NCBI GenBank assembly: GCA_013151915.1
Contig: JAADHJ010000016.1
Span: 41,446-105,445 of the forward strand
Length of the DNA: 64,000 bases
From: Deltaproteobacteria bacterium
GTDB lineage: Bacteria; BMS3Abin14
Direction: 5' to 3'
Under the pieces are notes generated by a model. The model saw only the letters and a program-made list of their open reading frames with translations. It ran no database searches and had not been told where the DNA came from. The position numbers and the translations under genes were made by a program. Positions 32,603 to 41,159 of the stretch are shown here, piece after piece (positions within the stretch are counted from its first letter, which is position 1; every line of letters begins with the position of its first letter).

Positions 32603-33461
32603 CCTGCGAAGCATGACCGGCTACGGCCGGGATGTGTACGACACCTCCAATGGCAGTGTAACGGTGGAAATCCGTTCCCTTAACCACCGTTTCCTGGACC
32701 TTTCGTTCAAGGCACCAAGGGAATATCTCTACCTGGACCCCGGTATCCGGCAGATGGTGCGAAAAAAGCTTTCACGCGGCAAGGTGGAAATTTTTGTCTC
32801 CATTAAGGGGGGTCTATCCGGCCTGACCGTGGATATTGAGCGGGCGAAGGAGATCGCAAGGTTCCTGGCGGACGTAGCGGAAATAGTCGATGACAGGGTT
32901 GGCCTGGAACATCTCCTTGCTTTTGGCGATATCATAAGGCCGGGTGATGACGGGGACCGGGAGAGTACTGCGGAGGCCATTGAAAATGCCGCAAGGGGTG
33001 CCCTTGACCAGCTTGTTTCCCATAGGGAGGAGGAAGGAAAGGCGCTTGTGGAGGATCTTGAGCCGAGAATATCCCTCATGCGGGAGATCATGGACCGGAT
33101 AAATCCACTCGCCCGTTCCGTACCTGAGAGATCAAGGCGTCAGATCACGGAGTTCATGGAGGGCATCGAACTCAACGGTAGGATTGATCCCCAGAGGCTT
33201 GAGGCCGAAGTGGCCATTCTGGCTCAAAGGGTGGACGTTTCGGAGGAGTTGACCCGCCTTTCTACCCATCTGGACGCCATGACGGATACACTCCGTGCCG
33301 GAGGGGCCGTGGGGAGACGGCTGGATTTTATCATTCAGGAAATACAGCGCGAGATAAACACCATCGGTTCCAAGGCGGGGATAATGGGTGTGTCCTCCCT
33401 CATAGTTGATTTCAAATCGGAGTTGGAAAAAATCCGCGAGCAGATCCAGAACATAGAATAA
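32583..33461 (+). CDS. yicC: YicC/YloC family endoribonuclease
   Basis: YicC-family proteins are stress-related endoribonucleases acting on RNA. The 292-residue product begins with the hallmark SMTGYGR and has VEIRSLNHRFLDLSFKAPRE, RGKVEIFVS, DVSEELTRLSTHLD and, near the C-terminus, GRRLDFIIQEIQREINTIGSK, all typical. The length is normal. The ATG at 32583 overlaps the DUF4416 gene by 20 bases. gmk follows downstream, a widely kept neighbour. Confidence 0.93.
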   Translation: MTIKPNSLRSMTGYGRDVYDTSNGSVTVEIRSLNHRFLDLSFKAPREYLYLDPGIRQMVRKKLSRGKVEIFVSIKGGLSGLTVDIERAKEIARFLADVAEIVDDRVGLEHLLAFGDIIRPGDDGDRESTAEAIENAARGALDQLVSHREEEGKALVEDLEPRISLMREIMDRINPLARSVPERSRRQITEFMEGIELNGRIDPQRLEAEVAILAQRVDVSEELTRLSTHLDAMTDTLRAGGAVGRRLDFIIQEIQREINTIGSKAGIMGVSSLIVDFKSELEKIREQIQNIE

Positions 33462-33516
33462 TGTTAAAGCATGGAGGTCTTACGGTGATAAGACGTTCCA
33501 GGGCCGGTTGCCGGCC

Positions 33517-34137
33517 ATGAAGATTTACCCGGATGAAAACGGACGGGAGGGAAAAGGGATACTTTTCGTTATCTCCTCCCCGTCCGGCGGAGGTAAGTCC
33601 ACCATTGCCAAACGGTTGATCGCCTCCTTGTCCGGGATCGTCCTTTCCATATCGCATACCACCAGGGAACCCAGGCAGGGGGAGGTTGACGGTTCAGATT
33701 ATCATTTTGTATCTGTGGAAGAATTCGAACGTATCAGGAGAGAGGGAGGTTTTGTTGAGTGGGCTGAGGTCCATGGGAGATCCTACGGTACCGGCAGGAA
33801 GGAGATCGACCGGATAACCGGAGCGGGGAAGGATGCGCTTCTGGATATAGACGTGCAGGGGGGACAACAGATCCGGGAACGCTTCCCGGAAGCCATACTG
33901 GTTTTCGTTGTACCTCCGGAAAGGGACGAGCTTGAAAGGAGGCTCAGAAAAAGGGGGACCGAATCACCCGAACAGATAAACAGGCGCCTTGCCGCGGAGG
34001 TCGATGAGCTTGCCTTAATACCTTATTATGATTATGCTATTCGAAATGATAATCTGGAGGATGCGTTTCATGCCATGCGTTCTATCGTAACGGCCGAACG
34101 TTGCCGGGTATCCAGGCGTGCAACTAACGAAGTCTAA
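33517..34137 (+). CDS. gmk: Guanylate kinase
   Basis: This enzyme phosphorylates GMP to GDP. The 206-residue product has the P-loop ISSPSGGGKSTIAKRL, the GMP-binding region SISHTTREPRQGEVDG and YHFVSVEEFERI, and LLDIDVQGGQQIRE. A start at ATG 33517 is assumed; the preceding in-frame TTG at 33508 is less likely. It is followed by rpoZ and relA/spoT, so GTP supply and (p)ppGpp synthesis genes are neighbours. Confidence 0.95.
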   Translation: MKIYPDENGREGKGILFVISSPSGGGKSTIAKRLIASLSGIVLSISHTTREPRQGEVDGSDYHFVSVEEFERIRREGGFVEWAEVHGRSYGTGRKEIDRITGAGKDALLDIDVQGGQQIRERFPEAILVFVVPPERDELERRLRKRGTESPEQINRRLAAEVDELALIPYYDYAIRNDNLEDAFHAMRSIVTAERCRVSRRATNEV

Positions 34138-34157
34138 CCACGGAGGTAGATAACAGC

Positions 34158-34493
34158 ATGGATTTAAAAATCCTTGAAAATTCCCTTAAAAAGCACCCTA
34201 ATCGATTCGAGTTGACAATGATGGCTGTTGCCAGAGCCAGGGAACTCATCGCCGGGGAAAAACCTTTGATTCAGATTGACAAAGACGAGAAACCGGTAAT
34301 CGTGGCTCTTAAGGAACTGGCCGACGGCCTTCTTGTCCCGGCTACCATGGAGGAGATGGAGCGTATTCGTGAGGAGGCAAGAATCGGGAGAGAGAAAGCA
34401 CGGAGGGAGGCCATGGAGGAGGCCGAGGCAGAGGGAGAAGGCGGAATGAACAGCCTGAACACAGCATCAGCCGACGGTTCTCAGGCTACCTGA
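34158..34493 (+). CDS. rpoZ: RNA polymerase omega subunit
   Basis: Omega helps to assemble RNA polymerase and forms part of a (p)ppGpp site in Proteobacteria. The 111-residue product has the conserved NRFELTMMAVARARELI and KPVIVALKELADG. The C-terminal third is an extra charged, Glu/Ala-rich tail with a low-complexity EEAEAEGEGG segment, longer than in E. coli (91 residues). CGGAGGT lies 10 bases before the ATG. A strong intrinsic terminator follows at 34527-34557. Confidence 0.93.
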   Translation: MDLKILENSLKKHPNRFELTMMAVARARELIAGEKPLIQIDKDEKPVIVALKELADGLLVPATMEEMERIREEARIGREKARREAMEEAEAEGEGGMNSLNTASADGSQAT

Positions 34494-34526
34494 TCCCCAC
34501 CCCTTTCAACCCGCTTCCCAAACTGT

Positions 34527-34557
34527 ATCCCCGCCAGAATTACGGACGGGGATTTTT
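34527..34557 (+). terminator. Intrinsic terminator after rpoZ
   Basis: The stem ATCCCCG / CGGGGAT encloses a 13-base loop that contains a further CC/GG pair, and five Ts follow directly. It lies 34 bases after the rpoZ stop and separates gmk-rpoZ from relA/spoT, which begins at 34591. Confidence 0.8.
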
Positions 34558-34590
34558 CACGCGTGTGGGGAATTCACAGAGACCAAGCAG

Positions 34591-36753
34591 ATGATAAGGC
34601 TGGGCGACATACTTGATCGGGTCCAGAGCTACAACCCGAAAGCGGACCTGGAACTGATCAACAGGGCCTACGTTTTTTCGGCCAAGGCCCATGCGGGGCA
34701 TGTCCGCCAATCGGGGGAGCCATATCTTATCCATCCCATCGAGGTTGCGGCGATTCTGACCGAGATGAAGATGGATGTAACCACTATCGTGGTGGGGCTG
34801 CTCCACGATACCGTCGAGGACACGGAGATTACCCCTGAAGACCTCAAGCGCCATTTTGGTGAGGAGGTCGCTTTTCTGGTTGAGGGCCTGACAAAGATCA
34901 GCCGGCTGGAATTCGCGACTACGCAGCATGCGCAGGCGGAAAACCTTCGGCGGATGATCATCTCAATGGCCAAGGACATTCGGGTCATCATGGTGAAGCT
35001 TGCAGACCGGCTCCACAACATGCGAACCCTTGAATACCTCAGTCCGGAAAAACAGGTGAAGATTGCCAGGGAGACCATGGATATCTACGCGCCCCTGGCG
35101 AATCGGCTCGGTATTTCCTGGATACAGGTGGACCTGGAGGACATCTCATTCCGATATCTCCATCCTGAGGCCTACAGGACCCTGAAGGCCAAGGTCCATG
35201 CCAGGCGCAAAGAGTATGAGGCGTACATCAGGAAAGCCATCAAGATCCTGAAAAAGGCCATTGCAGACCATAACATCGAAGGTGAGGTGACGGGGCGGAC
35301 AAAACACCTGTACAGTGTCCATAGCAAGATGAAGGCCCAGGGCCTGACCTTCGAACAGATATACGATCTCATTGCCTTCAGGATACTCGTGAACACGGTC
35401 AGGGACTGTTACGGTGTTCTGGGGATCATTCATTCAATGTTCAAACCGATCCCGGGAAGATTCAAGGACTACATCGGTGTTCCGAAGTCGAATCGTTATC
35501 AATCCCTTCACACCACGGTCATCGGTCCCTTCGGCGAGCAGATGGAGGTTCAGATCCGCACCTGGGACATGCACCGGACAGCCGAGGACGGGATTGCCGC
35601 CCACTGGCGGTACAAGGCCGGCGAACAGTTCGTTCCGGACAGGGATATCAAACGATTTACCTGGTTTAAACATATCCTGGAGGAGTTGAGGGATCTGGAG
35701 GATCCCAGGGAACTGATGGAGACGGTGCGTACTGATCTGTTCCCTGACGAGGTGTATGTCTTTACCCCGAAGGGACAGGTCAAGGAATTTCCCCATGGCG
35801 CTACCCCCATCGACTTTGCCTACAGTATACATACCGACATTGGTCACCGGTGTGTCGGGGCCAAGGTCAACGGCCGTATTGTTCCCCTGAAGTACAAAAT
35901 GAAGAACGGGGACATGGTCGAAATCACCACATCGAAAAATCACAAGCCGAGCAAGGACTGGCTGAAGATTGCAGTGACAAACAGTGCCAAGTCCAAGATC
36001 CGCAGTTTTATTAAAAAGGAGGAAAGGGAAAAGAGCCTGGGGATAGGGGAGGAACTGCTGGACCGCGAACTCAAGAAGATGGGCACAAGCCTCAAGAAGG
36101 TGCTCAAAACCGATGCGCTTGAAAAGGTCGCTTCAGCGTTCGGGTTTCACAGGGTACAGGACCTGATCGCCACGGTTGGGTTTGGAAAATATTCCCCAAG
36201 ACAGATCCTCGGCAGACTATTCCCGGCGGAGCAAATCGACGGTATGCTCGGTCATGAAGAGGAGGTAAAGGCCAGGGTCAAACAGGCCAAGGACCGGGCG
36301 CAAAAAGACGGGATTGTGGTCGATGGAGTCGATGAACTTATGGTCCGATTCGCCAACTGCTGCAATCCCCTTCCCGGAGATGAGGTTGTGGGCATCATAA
36401 CACGCGGCAGAGGGATATCCGTCCACACGGTGGATTGTCCCAATGTCGTTGCCGAAGGGTACGACCATGACCGGATGGTAAAGATCAATTGGGACACCAA
36501 GGCCAAGGTCCCGAGACTTGTCAGGATCAAGGTGTACTCGGAGGATAAAAGGGGAATTCTGGCTGAGATGACAGCCGTAATTTCCTCCAGGAATATCAAT
36601 ATTACCCACGCCGATATCAAAACAATGTCGGATTACAGGGCGGAGAACATCTTCGAGATCCAGGTGGAGGACCTGAGGCAGCTCCAGGGTCTCCTGAAAA
36701 GCCTCGAGGCCGTTAAAGGGGTCATTTCGGTGCAAAGGATCAAGGCCAAGTGA
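34591..36753 (+). CDS. spoT: Bifunctional (p)ppGpp synthetase/hydrolase, RelA/SpoT family
   Basis: The 720-residue product has all Rel domains. The HD hydrolase keeps its metal ligands (HVRQSGEPYLIHPIEVA, LLHDTVEDTE, VKLADRLHNMRTL). The synthetase has RFKDYIGVPKSNRYQSLHTT and EMEVQ-type QMEVQIRTWDMH. A TGS domain (VYVFTPKGQVKEFPHGATP), a helical/zinc-finger region with CCNPLPGDEV, and a C-terminal ACT domain follow. Because the hydrolase motifs are intact, a bifunctional Rel/SpoT enzyme is predicted. It follows the rpoZ terminator and precedes ridA. Confidence 0.94.
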   Translation: MIRLGDILDRVQSYNPKADLELINRAYVFSAKAHAGHVRQSGEPYLIHPIEVAAILTEMKMDVTTIVVGLLHDTVEDTEITPEDLKRHFGEEVAFLVEGLTKISRLEFATTQHAQAENLRRMIISMAKDIRVIMVKLADRLHNMRTLEYLSPEKQVKIARETMDIYAPLANRLGISWIQVDLEDISFRYLHPEAYRTLKAKVHARRKEYEAYIRKAIKILKKAIADHNIEGEVTGRTKHLYSVHSKMKAQGLTFEQIYDLIAFRILVNTVRDCYGVLGIIHSMFKPIPGRFKDYIGVPKSNRYQSLHTTVIGPFGEQMEVQIRTWDMHRTAEDGIAAHWRYKAGEQFVPDRDIKRFTWFKHILEELRDLEDPRELMETVRTDLFPDEVYVFTPKGQVKEFPHGATPIDFAYSIHTDIGHRCVGAKVNGRIVPLKYKMKNGDMVEITTSKNHKPSKDWLKIAVTNSAKSKIRSFIKKEEREKSLGIGEELLDRELKKMGTSLKKVLKTDALEKVASAFGFHRVQDLIATVGFGKYSPRQILGRLFPAEQIDGMLGHEEEVKARVKQAKDRAQKDGIVVDGVDELMVRFANCCNPLPGDEVVGIITRGRGISVHTVDCPNVVAEGYDHDRMVKINWDTKAKVPRLVRIKVYSEDKRGILAEMTAVISSRNINITHADIKTMSDYRAENIFEIQVEDLRQLQGLLKSLEAVKGVISVQRIKAK

Positions 36754-36766
36754 AGGGGTAAAACAG

Positions 36767-36944
36767 GTTCAACGTCTAACGGGATAAAGAACGTTCAATG
36801 TTCAACGGAATGAAGAAAGTCCAAAGTCCAAGGTTCAACGTTCAAGGTTCAACGTTCAATGTTCAACGGGGTAGAACAGGCGATGGGCTATAGGGTAAAA
36901 CAAGTTCAACGTCTAACGGGATAAAGAACGTTCAACGTTCAATG
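36767..36944 (+). repeat. GTTCAACG array, sense block
   Basis: GTTCAACG, GTCTAACGGGATAAAG and TTCAATG units recur about a dozen times. The opposite-strand version (GTTGAACC units) occupies 37071-37180, so the two blocks can pair. Spacing is irregular and there is no unique spacer as in CRISPR. Confidence 0.75.
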
Positions 36945-36959
36945 TGGAAGCAAAGAGAT

Positions 36960-37031
36960 GTCATTGCGCCTGTCCCATGGAATCTGTTCCTGCCTTCGCC
37001 CTATGGGCTATGGTGTGACAAGCGCAATGAC
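36960..37031. repeat. Short element with GTCATTGCGC terminal inverted repeats
   Basis: GTCATTGCGC (36960-36969) and GCGCAATGAC (37022-37031) are perfect 10-bp inverted repeats flanking about 52 bases. A similar start occurs near 6540, and a longer relative is at 37890-38014. The pattern resembles small non-autonomous elements. Confidence 0.6.
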
Positions 37032-37070
37032 CAAACCTTCCGTAACCCATGTCCTGACTGCACCTGGGCA

Positions 37071-37180
37071 CGTTGAACCTTTGAACCTTTGAACTTTGAA
37101 CCTTTGAACCTTTGAACCTTTGAACGTTGAACCGTTGAACCTTTGAACTTTTGATCTTTTGACCTTGAACCTTGAACCTG
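37071..37180 (-). repeat. GTTGAACC/TTTGAACC array, antisense block
   Basis: At least ten units of the type TTGAACC or TTTGAACC occur head to tail (for example CCTTTGAACCTTTGAACC). They are the complement of the units at 36767-36944. With those two blocks and the GTCATTGCGC element, the 447-base gap between spoT and ridA contains repeats only. Confidence 0.78.
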
Positions 37181-37200
37181 ATTCTCTCAGGAGGAGCGTA

Positions 37201-37587
37201 ATGAAAAGGAAGATAATCCAAACCAAGGATGCCCCGGCGGCCATCGGGCCCTACAGCCAGGGAACCGTGCTGGGAAACCTGGTATTTACCGCAGGCCAGA
37301 TCCCCCTGGATCCGGAAAGCGGAAAGCTCGTGGAAGGGGACATTACCGAGCAGGCCGGGAGGGCCCTCGGGAATCTGAAGGCGGTTCTCAATGAGGCTGG
37401 AAGCGGTATCGAACGGGTTCTGAGGCTGGACGTATATATGACCGACCTGCGCCGGTTTTCAACCGTCAACGAATTCTTCCAAGGTGTTTTCCCGGAAAAT
37501 CCTCCGGCGAGGGTGACGGTGGAGGTGGCAGGGCTTCCCATGGGAGCGGAGATCGAGATCGCGGCTATCGCCGCGATTTCAAGATAA
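37201..37587 (+). CDS. ridA: RidA-family enamine/imine deaminase
   Basis: RidA hydrolyses reactive enamine/imine intermediates released by amino-acid enzymes such as threonine dehydratase. The 128-residue product shows the family pattern: AAIGPYSQGTVLGNLVFTAGQIPLDP, the arginine in NPPARVTVEVAGLPMGAEIEI, and EQAGRALGNLKAVL. AGGAGG lies 6 bases before the ATG. spoT lies upstream; repeat arrays flank it on both sides. Confidence 0.94.
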   Translation: MKRKIIQTKDAPAAIGPYSQGTVLGNLVFTAGQIPLDPESGKLVEGDITEQAGRALGNLKAVLNEAGSGIERVLRLDVYMTDLRRFSTVNEFFQGVFPENPPARVTVEVAGLPMGAEIEIAAIAAISR

Positions 37588-37600
37588 ATAATTAAAGAGC

Positions 37601-37680
37601 GTTCAACGTTCAACGTTCAAGGTTCAACGGGGTAGAGCAGGCTATAGGGTGAAGCACGTTCAACGTTCAAAGTTCAACAG
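37601..37680 (+). repeat. GTTCAACG array, sense block
   Basis: GTTCAACGTTCAACGTTCAA and related units follow ridA. The complementary units lie at 38333-38432, repeating the inverted arrangement seen on the other side of ridA. Confidence 0.72.
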
Positions 37681-37690
37681 GGGTAAAATC

Positions 37691-37736
37691 AGTCCAGAGT
37701 CGCGGAGTCCAGAGTCCAGAGTCCAGGGTCCAGAGG
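37691..37736 (+). repeat. GTCCAGAG array
   Basis: AGTCCAGAGTCGCGGAGTCC is followed by further AGAGTCCAG units in tandem (about five). The same unit, on either strand, is found near 6256, 23900, 27598 and 58198. Confidence 0.72.
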
Positions 37737-38109
37737 GGAAAAGCGGAAGCTGAAACTTATACGACCTGTCCGCCATAGCCCGTAGGGCGACCATGGGGAG
37801 CCGCAGCGAAAATTCTGATTTAACAGGGATGAAGGGGATTAAAGGGATGGTTCATCCGGTTAATGCGCACCTTATATTATTATTTTGCTGTCATTGCGAG
37901 GAGCATCGAGGCAGACGAGAGTGACGCGGCAATCCCGTGCGGAGCTGAAAAGCTTGTCACGGCATCCTCCGGCCGCTATGGGATCGCTTCGCATGGGTTA
38001 CGGCTCGCGATGACGAATGGTGGGGTATGATCCACTCCACATCCAGGTACTCATTTCCCGGATGATTCAAAGGGATAAGGCAAACACCGGAAGCGGATAA
38101 AACCTTAAA
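37737..38109. other. Gene-free repeat mosaic with GTCATTGCGAG element
   Basis: No gene is seen. It contains CTGATTTAACAGGGATGAAGG (about 37818, similar to 6329) and an element from GTCATTGCGAGGAGC (37890) to CTCGCGATGAC (38014) with near-perfect inverted ends. AAGGGATAAGGCAAACACCGG (about 38070, similar to 6358) is also present. Confidence 0.6.
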
Positions 38110-38326
38110 ACTTTGGGTTAAAGAGCAGCTTGCCGCGACAGGGCGCGTTATTTCACCACAGTGCAGCCGCTTAAAGGCTGCTCCACAGGGTTTAAAAGAG
38201 GTTAAGATAAGGTTTAAAACTACTGATCTTTGGTTTTACCCTGTGTAATAACCCTGCCTGTCCTGAGCAAGCGGAGTGCGTCGAAGGGTGGTGTGACCTG
38301 GGAGTGGTCACGCTGTGGTAAATGGG
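38110..38326 (+). repeat. Duplicated intergenic block, copy 2
   Basis: This is the partner of 1438-1612, with the same order of landmarks. It contains an extra AAGAGGTTAAGATAAGG segment and an altered CTGAGCAAGCGGAGTGCGTC unit. Confidence 0.8.
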
Positions 38327-38332
38327 TTTTGG

Positions 38333-38432
38333 ACGTTGAACCTTGAACGTTGAACCTTGAACGTTGAACCTTGAACGTTCTTCATTCCGTTGAACTTTGA
38401 ACATTGAACGTTTTTTATCACGTTGAACGTTG
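38333..38432 (-). repeat. GTTGAACC array, antisense block
   Basis: GTTGAACCTTGAAC units occur in tandem and are complementary to the units at 37601-37680. The block ends 34 bases before rpmB. Confidence 0.75.
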
Positions 38433-38466
38433 GGTTCCAGGTACCTGTTTCCAGGTTGAAGGTGTC

Positions 38467-38658
38467 CTAAACGGCTTTCTCGAATTTGCCGGTACGTATG
38501 CAGCGGGTACAGACCATGGCCTTCCTGACTGCGCCGTTTTCCCTGATCCTCACCGACTGCAGGTTTGGAAGGTATCGTCTCTTTGTCTTGTTGTGTGCGT
38601 GGCTTACGTTGTTGCCAACCATAGGCCCCTTGCCGCAGATGTCGCATGTTCGTGCCAT
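38467..38658 (-). CDS. rpmB: 50S ribosomal protein L28
   Basis: This is a 63-residue ribosomal protein of the large subunit with the usual start [20 protein letters not shown], then [14 protein letters not shown] and a C-terminal [14 protein letters not shown]. Two CxxC pairs (CDIC, CTRC) are kept, so this is the zinc-binding form. GGAGGG lies 6 bases before the ATG. It is transcribed divergently from the DUF1858 gene. Confidence 0.95.
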   Translation of the reverse strand: MARTCDICGKGPMVGNNVSHAHNKTKRRYLPNLQSVRIRENGAVRKAMVCTRCIRTGKFEKAV

Positions 38659-38770
38659 GATGCCCTCCGGGGTAAATTATTTAAATGAAAAAACTTGCGG
38701 TAAAAGATTTGGATTGCTAACATAATCCCCTCTAAAAAGCAAGATCCGCATTTCATGAAAGGGCGGGAAA

Positions 38771-38980
38771 ATGGCGAAAATTACGAAGGATATGACATTT
38801 AACGAGGTCCTTCGGGCCTACCCCGATACGATCAAGGTTTTTAGAAAGTACGACATGCAGTGTTTCGGATGCCTTGGCGCTGAGGCCGAGTCCGTTGAAT
38901 ACGGGGCCGTTGCCCATGGGGTGGATCTCGATATACTCCTTGATGAGCTCAATGGCGCCATCTCCGGGAACAACGGCTAG
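38771..38980 (+). CDS. DUF1858 domain protein
   Basis: The 69-residue protein carries the DUF1858 pattern: TFNEVLRAYPDTIKVFRKYDMQCFGCLGAEAESVEYGA, then a short helix. The CFGC pair is the typical feature; related domains occur in hybrid-cluster and ScdA-type proteins and are thought to respond to redox or bind a metal. AAGGGCGGG lies shortly before the ATG. recG follows after a short gap. Confidence 0.88.
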   Translation: MAKITKDMTFNEVLRAYPDTIKVFRKYDMQCFGCLGAEAESVEYGAVAHGVDLDILLDELNGAISGNNG

Positions 38981-39000
38981 ATCCCCTTGATCCGGAGGTG

Positions 39001-41085
39001 ATGCACGGGACCGATCAGAAAACCCCTCTTACCGTTCTTAGCGGGGTAGGTGGAAAGGTTGCTGGGCGGTTCAGGTCTCTTGGGGTCGAATCCGTTGAGG
39101 ATCTGATCTTCTTTTTTCCCAGAGCATACCAGGACAGAAGAAATCCGCAATCCATAACATCGTTGAGAGCCGGCGAGACTACGACCGTGCGGGCGCAGGT
39201 TCTTTCCGTCAGTGAGCGGCGTTACCGGAGAATGGCGACCCTTGAGATGATGGTCTCCGACGGGGGCGGCCTTCTGATTCTCAAATGGTTCCGGTATGGA
39301 AGGTGGCTAAGGGGAAACCTGGAGAAAAATTTCCCTCCGGGCTGCGAGATCATTGCCACTGGAAGGGTTGACATCTTCGCAGGTACCGTGGAAATGCACC
39401 ATCCCGAGTTGGTTTCAGCGAAGGATGGGAACGAGCCGGGCGTTGTGCCCATATACCCTCTTACCGAGGGGGTGTCCCAACATGTGATACGCCGGGCGGC
39501 CCTGGGCGCCCTGGAGTTGATGGGGACCGGATTGGAAGATTCCATACCTGCCGGTATACTGGAAAGGTATTCCCTGCCCGCTCTTTCCGAATCGGTATGG
39601 TCCCTCCATCTTCCTCCGGAAGGAGTGGACGTAGAGGCGCTGAACCGGGGCGACAGCCCATATCATTCCAGGATAAAGTTCGATGAGCTGCTCTTTTTTC
39701 AGATGGGGATGCTTTGCCGAAGGGAGGAGTTGAAAGCGAGGGAGGGAATACCCCTCCTGGATGATAGCGCTATTGCGGATCGCTTTCTGCGCCGACTTCC
39801 CTTCAGGTTGACGGCTGCCCAGAAAAGATCACTGGATGAGATTAACGCGGACATGTCCCGTCCTGTCCCAATGCACCGTCTTCTTCAAGGTGACGTAGGG
39901 TCGGGGAAGACGGTCGTTGCTTTTCTCGCCATGCTCAGGTGCGTTTCCGCCGGACACCAGGCGGTGATGATGGTCCCGACTGAGGTCCTCGCGGATCAGC
40001 ATTTCAGAAATGTTTCGGCGTGGGCCCGGGATCTTGATATACCGGTTGCGCTTTTTACCGGCAGCCTTTCCGCGAAAAAACGCGCCGACCTGAGAGACAG
40101 GGTTTTCAGGGGGGAGATTCCCCTGGTTGTCGGGACGCACGCTTTGGTGCAGGAAGGGGTTTCCTTCCATTCTCTCGCACTGGCTGTGGTGGATGAGCAG
40201 CACCGGTTCGGCGTCATGCAGAGATTGGCCCTGAGAAAAAAAGGCCGCGCGCCGCATTTTATGGTCATGACAGCCACACCAATTCCCAGGAGCCTCGCCC
40301 TTGTTGTGTACGGGGATCTGGACATTTCGACAATCGACGAGATTCCTCCCGGCAGGAGTCCCGTTCAGACACATATTTTTACCGAGTCGGACCGGGCCAG
40401 GCTGCATCTTTCCATTGCCCGGGAGGTCCGGGAAAATCGACAGGTCTTTATCGTCTATCCCCTGGTTGAAGAGTCGGAGAAACTGGACCTCCTTGCGGCA
40501 ACGGAGATGGCCCGGGAATACAGCGAGCGGATCTTTCCAAATCTAAAGGTAGGGCTTCTCACGGGGCGCATGTCCTCCAGGGAGAAGGAGGAGGTCATGG
40601 AGTCCTTCCTTCGCGGGGATTATCATATTCTCGTTTCTACAACGGTCATCGAGGTCGGGGTCGATGTCCCGAACGCCTCTCTGATGGTTGTTGAACACGC
40701 TGAACGGTTCGGACTGTTCCAACTCCATCAATTGAGAGGCCGGGTGGGTAGAGGAGAACATCCTTCCCAATGCATACTCATGGTCGGCGAAAACGTGTCG
40801 GTGGATGGCAGGGAAAGGATCCAGGCGATGGAGCGGTTATCCTCCGGCTTTGAAATTGCCAGGGAGGACCTGCGCATACGCGGGCCCGGGGACTTTCTGG
40901 GTGTCAGGCAGTCGGGGATGCCGGATTTCAGATATGCGCACCCCATCAGGGACAGGGTGCTGATGGCACAGGCCCGGGAGGCCTCAAACGAACTTTTTTC
41001 CGCAGGGGGGAAACTCTCTGAGAGGCTGGCGGAACAGATGCAGGCTTTCTGGGCCGGCAGGTTGGGCCGGGCATCTTCAGGTTGA
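39001..41085 (+). CDS. recG: ATP-dependent DNA helicase RecG
   Basis: RecG remodels stalled replication forks and Holliday junctions. The 694-residue product has the N-terminal wedge/OB domain (LSGVGGKVAGRFRSLGVESVEDLIFFFPRAY), helicase motifs I (LQGDVGSGKTVVAF), II (VVDEQHRFG) and III (TATPIPRSLAL), and motifs V-VI (TTVIEVGVDVPNASLMVVEHAERFGL, QLRGRVGRG). The length is normal. The ATG at 39001 follows GGAGG by five bases; a GTG one codon earlier is possible. recG is the last gene before a repeat-containing gap. Confidence 0.95.
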   Translation: MHGTDQKTPLTVLSGVGGKVAGRFRSLGVESVEDLIFFFPRAYQDRRNPQSITSLRAGETTTVRAQVLSVSERRYRRMATLEMMVSDGGGLLILKWFRYGRWLRGNLEKNFPPGCEIIATGRVDIFAGTVEMHHPELVSAKDGNEPGVVPIYPLTEGVSQHVIRRAALGALELMGTGLEDSIPAGILERYSLPALSESVWSLHLPPEGVDVEALNRGDSPYHSRIKFDELLFFQMGMLCRREELKAREGIPLLDDSAIADRFLRRLPFRLTAAQKRSLDEINADMSRPVPMHRLLQGDVGSGKTVVAFLAMLRCVSAGHQAVMMVPTEVLADQHFRNVSAWARDLDIPVALFTGSLSAKKRADLRDRVFRGEIPLVVGTHALVQEGVSFHSLALAVVDEQHRFGVMQRLALRKKGRAPHFMVMTATPIPRSLALVVYGDLDISTIDEIPPGRSPVQTHIFTESDRARLHLSIAREVRENRQVFIVYPLVEESEKLDLLAATEMAREYSERIFPNLKVGLLTGRMSSREKEEVMESFLRGDYHILVSTTVIEVGVDVPNASLMVVEHAERFGLFQLHQLRGRVGRGEHPSQCILMVGENVSVDGRERIQAMERLSSGFEIAREDLRIRGPGDFLGVRQSGMPDFRYAHPIRDRVLMAQAREASNELFSAGGKLSERLAEQMQAFWAGRLGRASSG

Positions 41086-41106
41086 TGATTTATCAACATG
41101 AAAACA

Positions 41107-41159
41107 TTGATGGACCCGCAAAGAGTCCATCAGGAAGAGACTTTTTGCGAGGTTGTCAA
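41107..41159 (+). repeat. Multi-hairpin repeat, shortened copy
   Basis: TTGATGGACCCGCAAAGAGT and CCATCA (first hairpin, variant arms) are joined to GAAGAGACTTTTTGCGAGGT and TGTCAAC. It lies just after recG. Confidence 0.75.

Noticed and set aside
36767..38432. Possible CRISPR arrays around ridA
   Set aside because: The units are only about seven bases, irregularly spaced and without unique 30-base spacers, and no cas gene is present.
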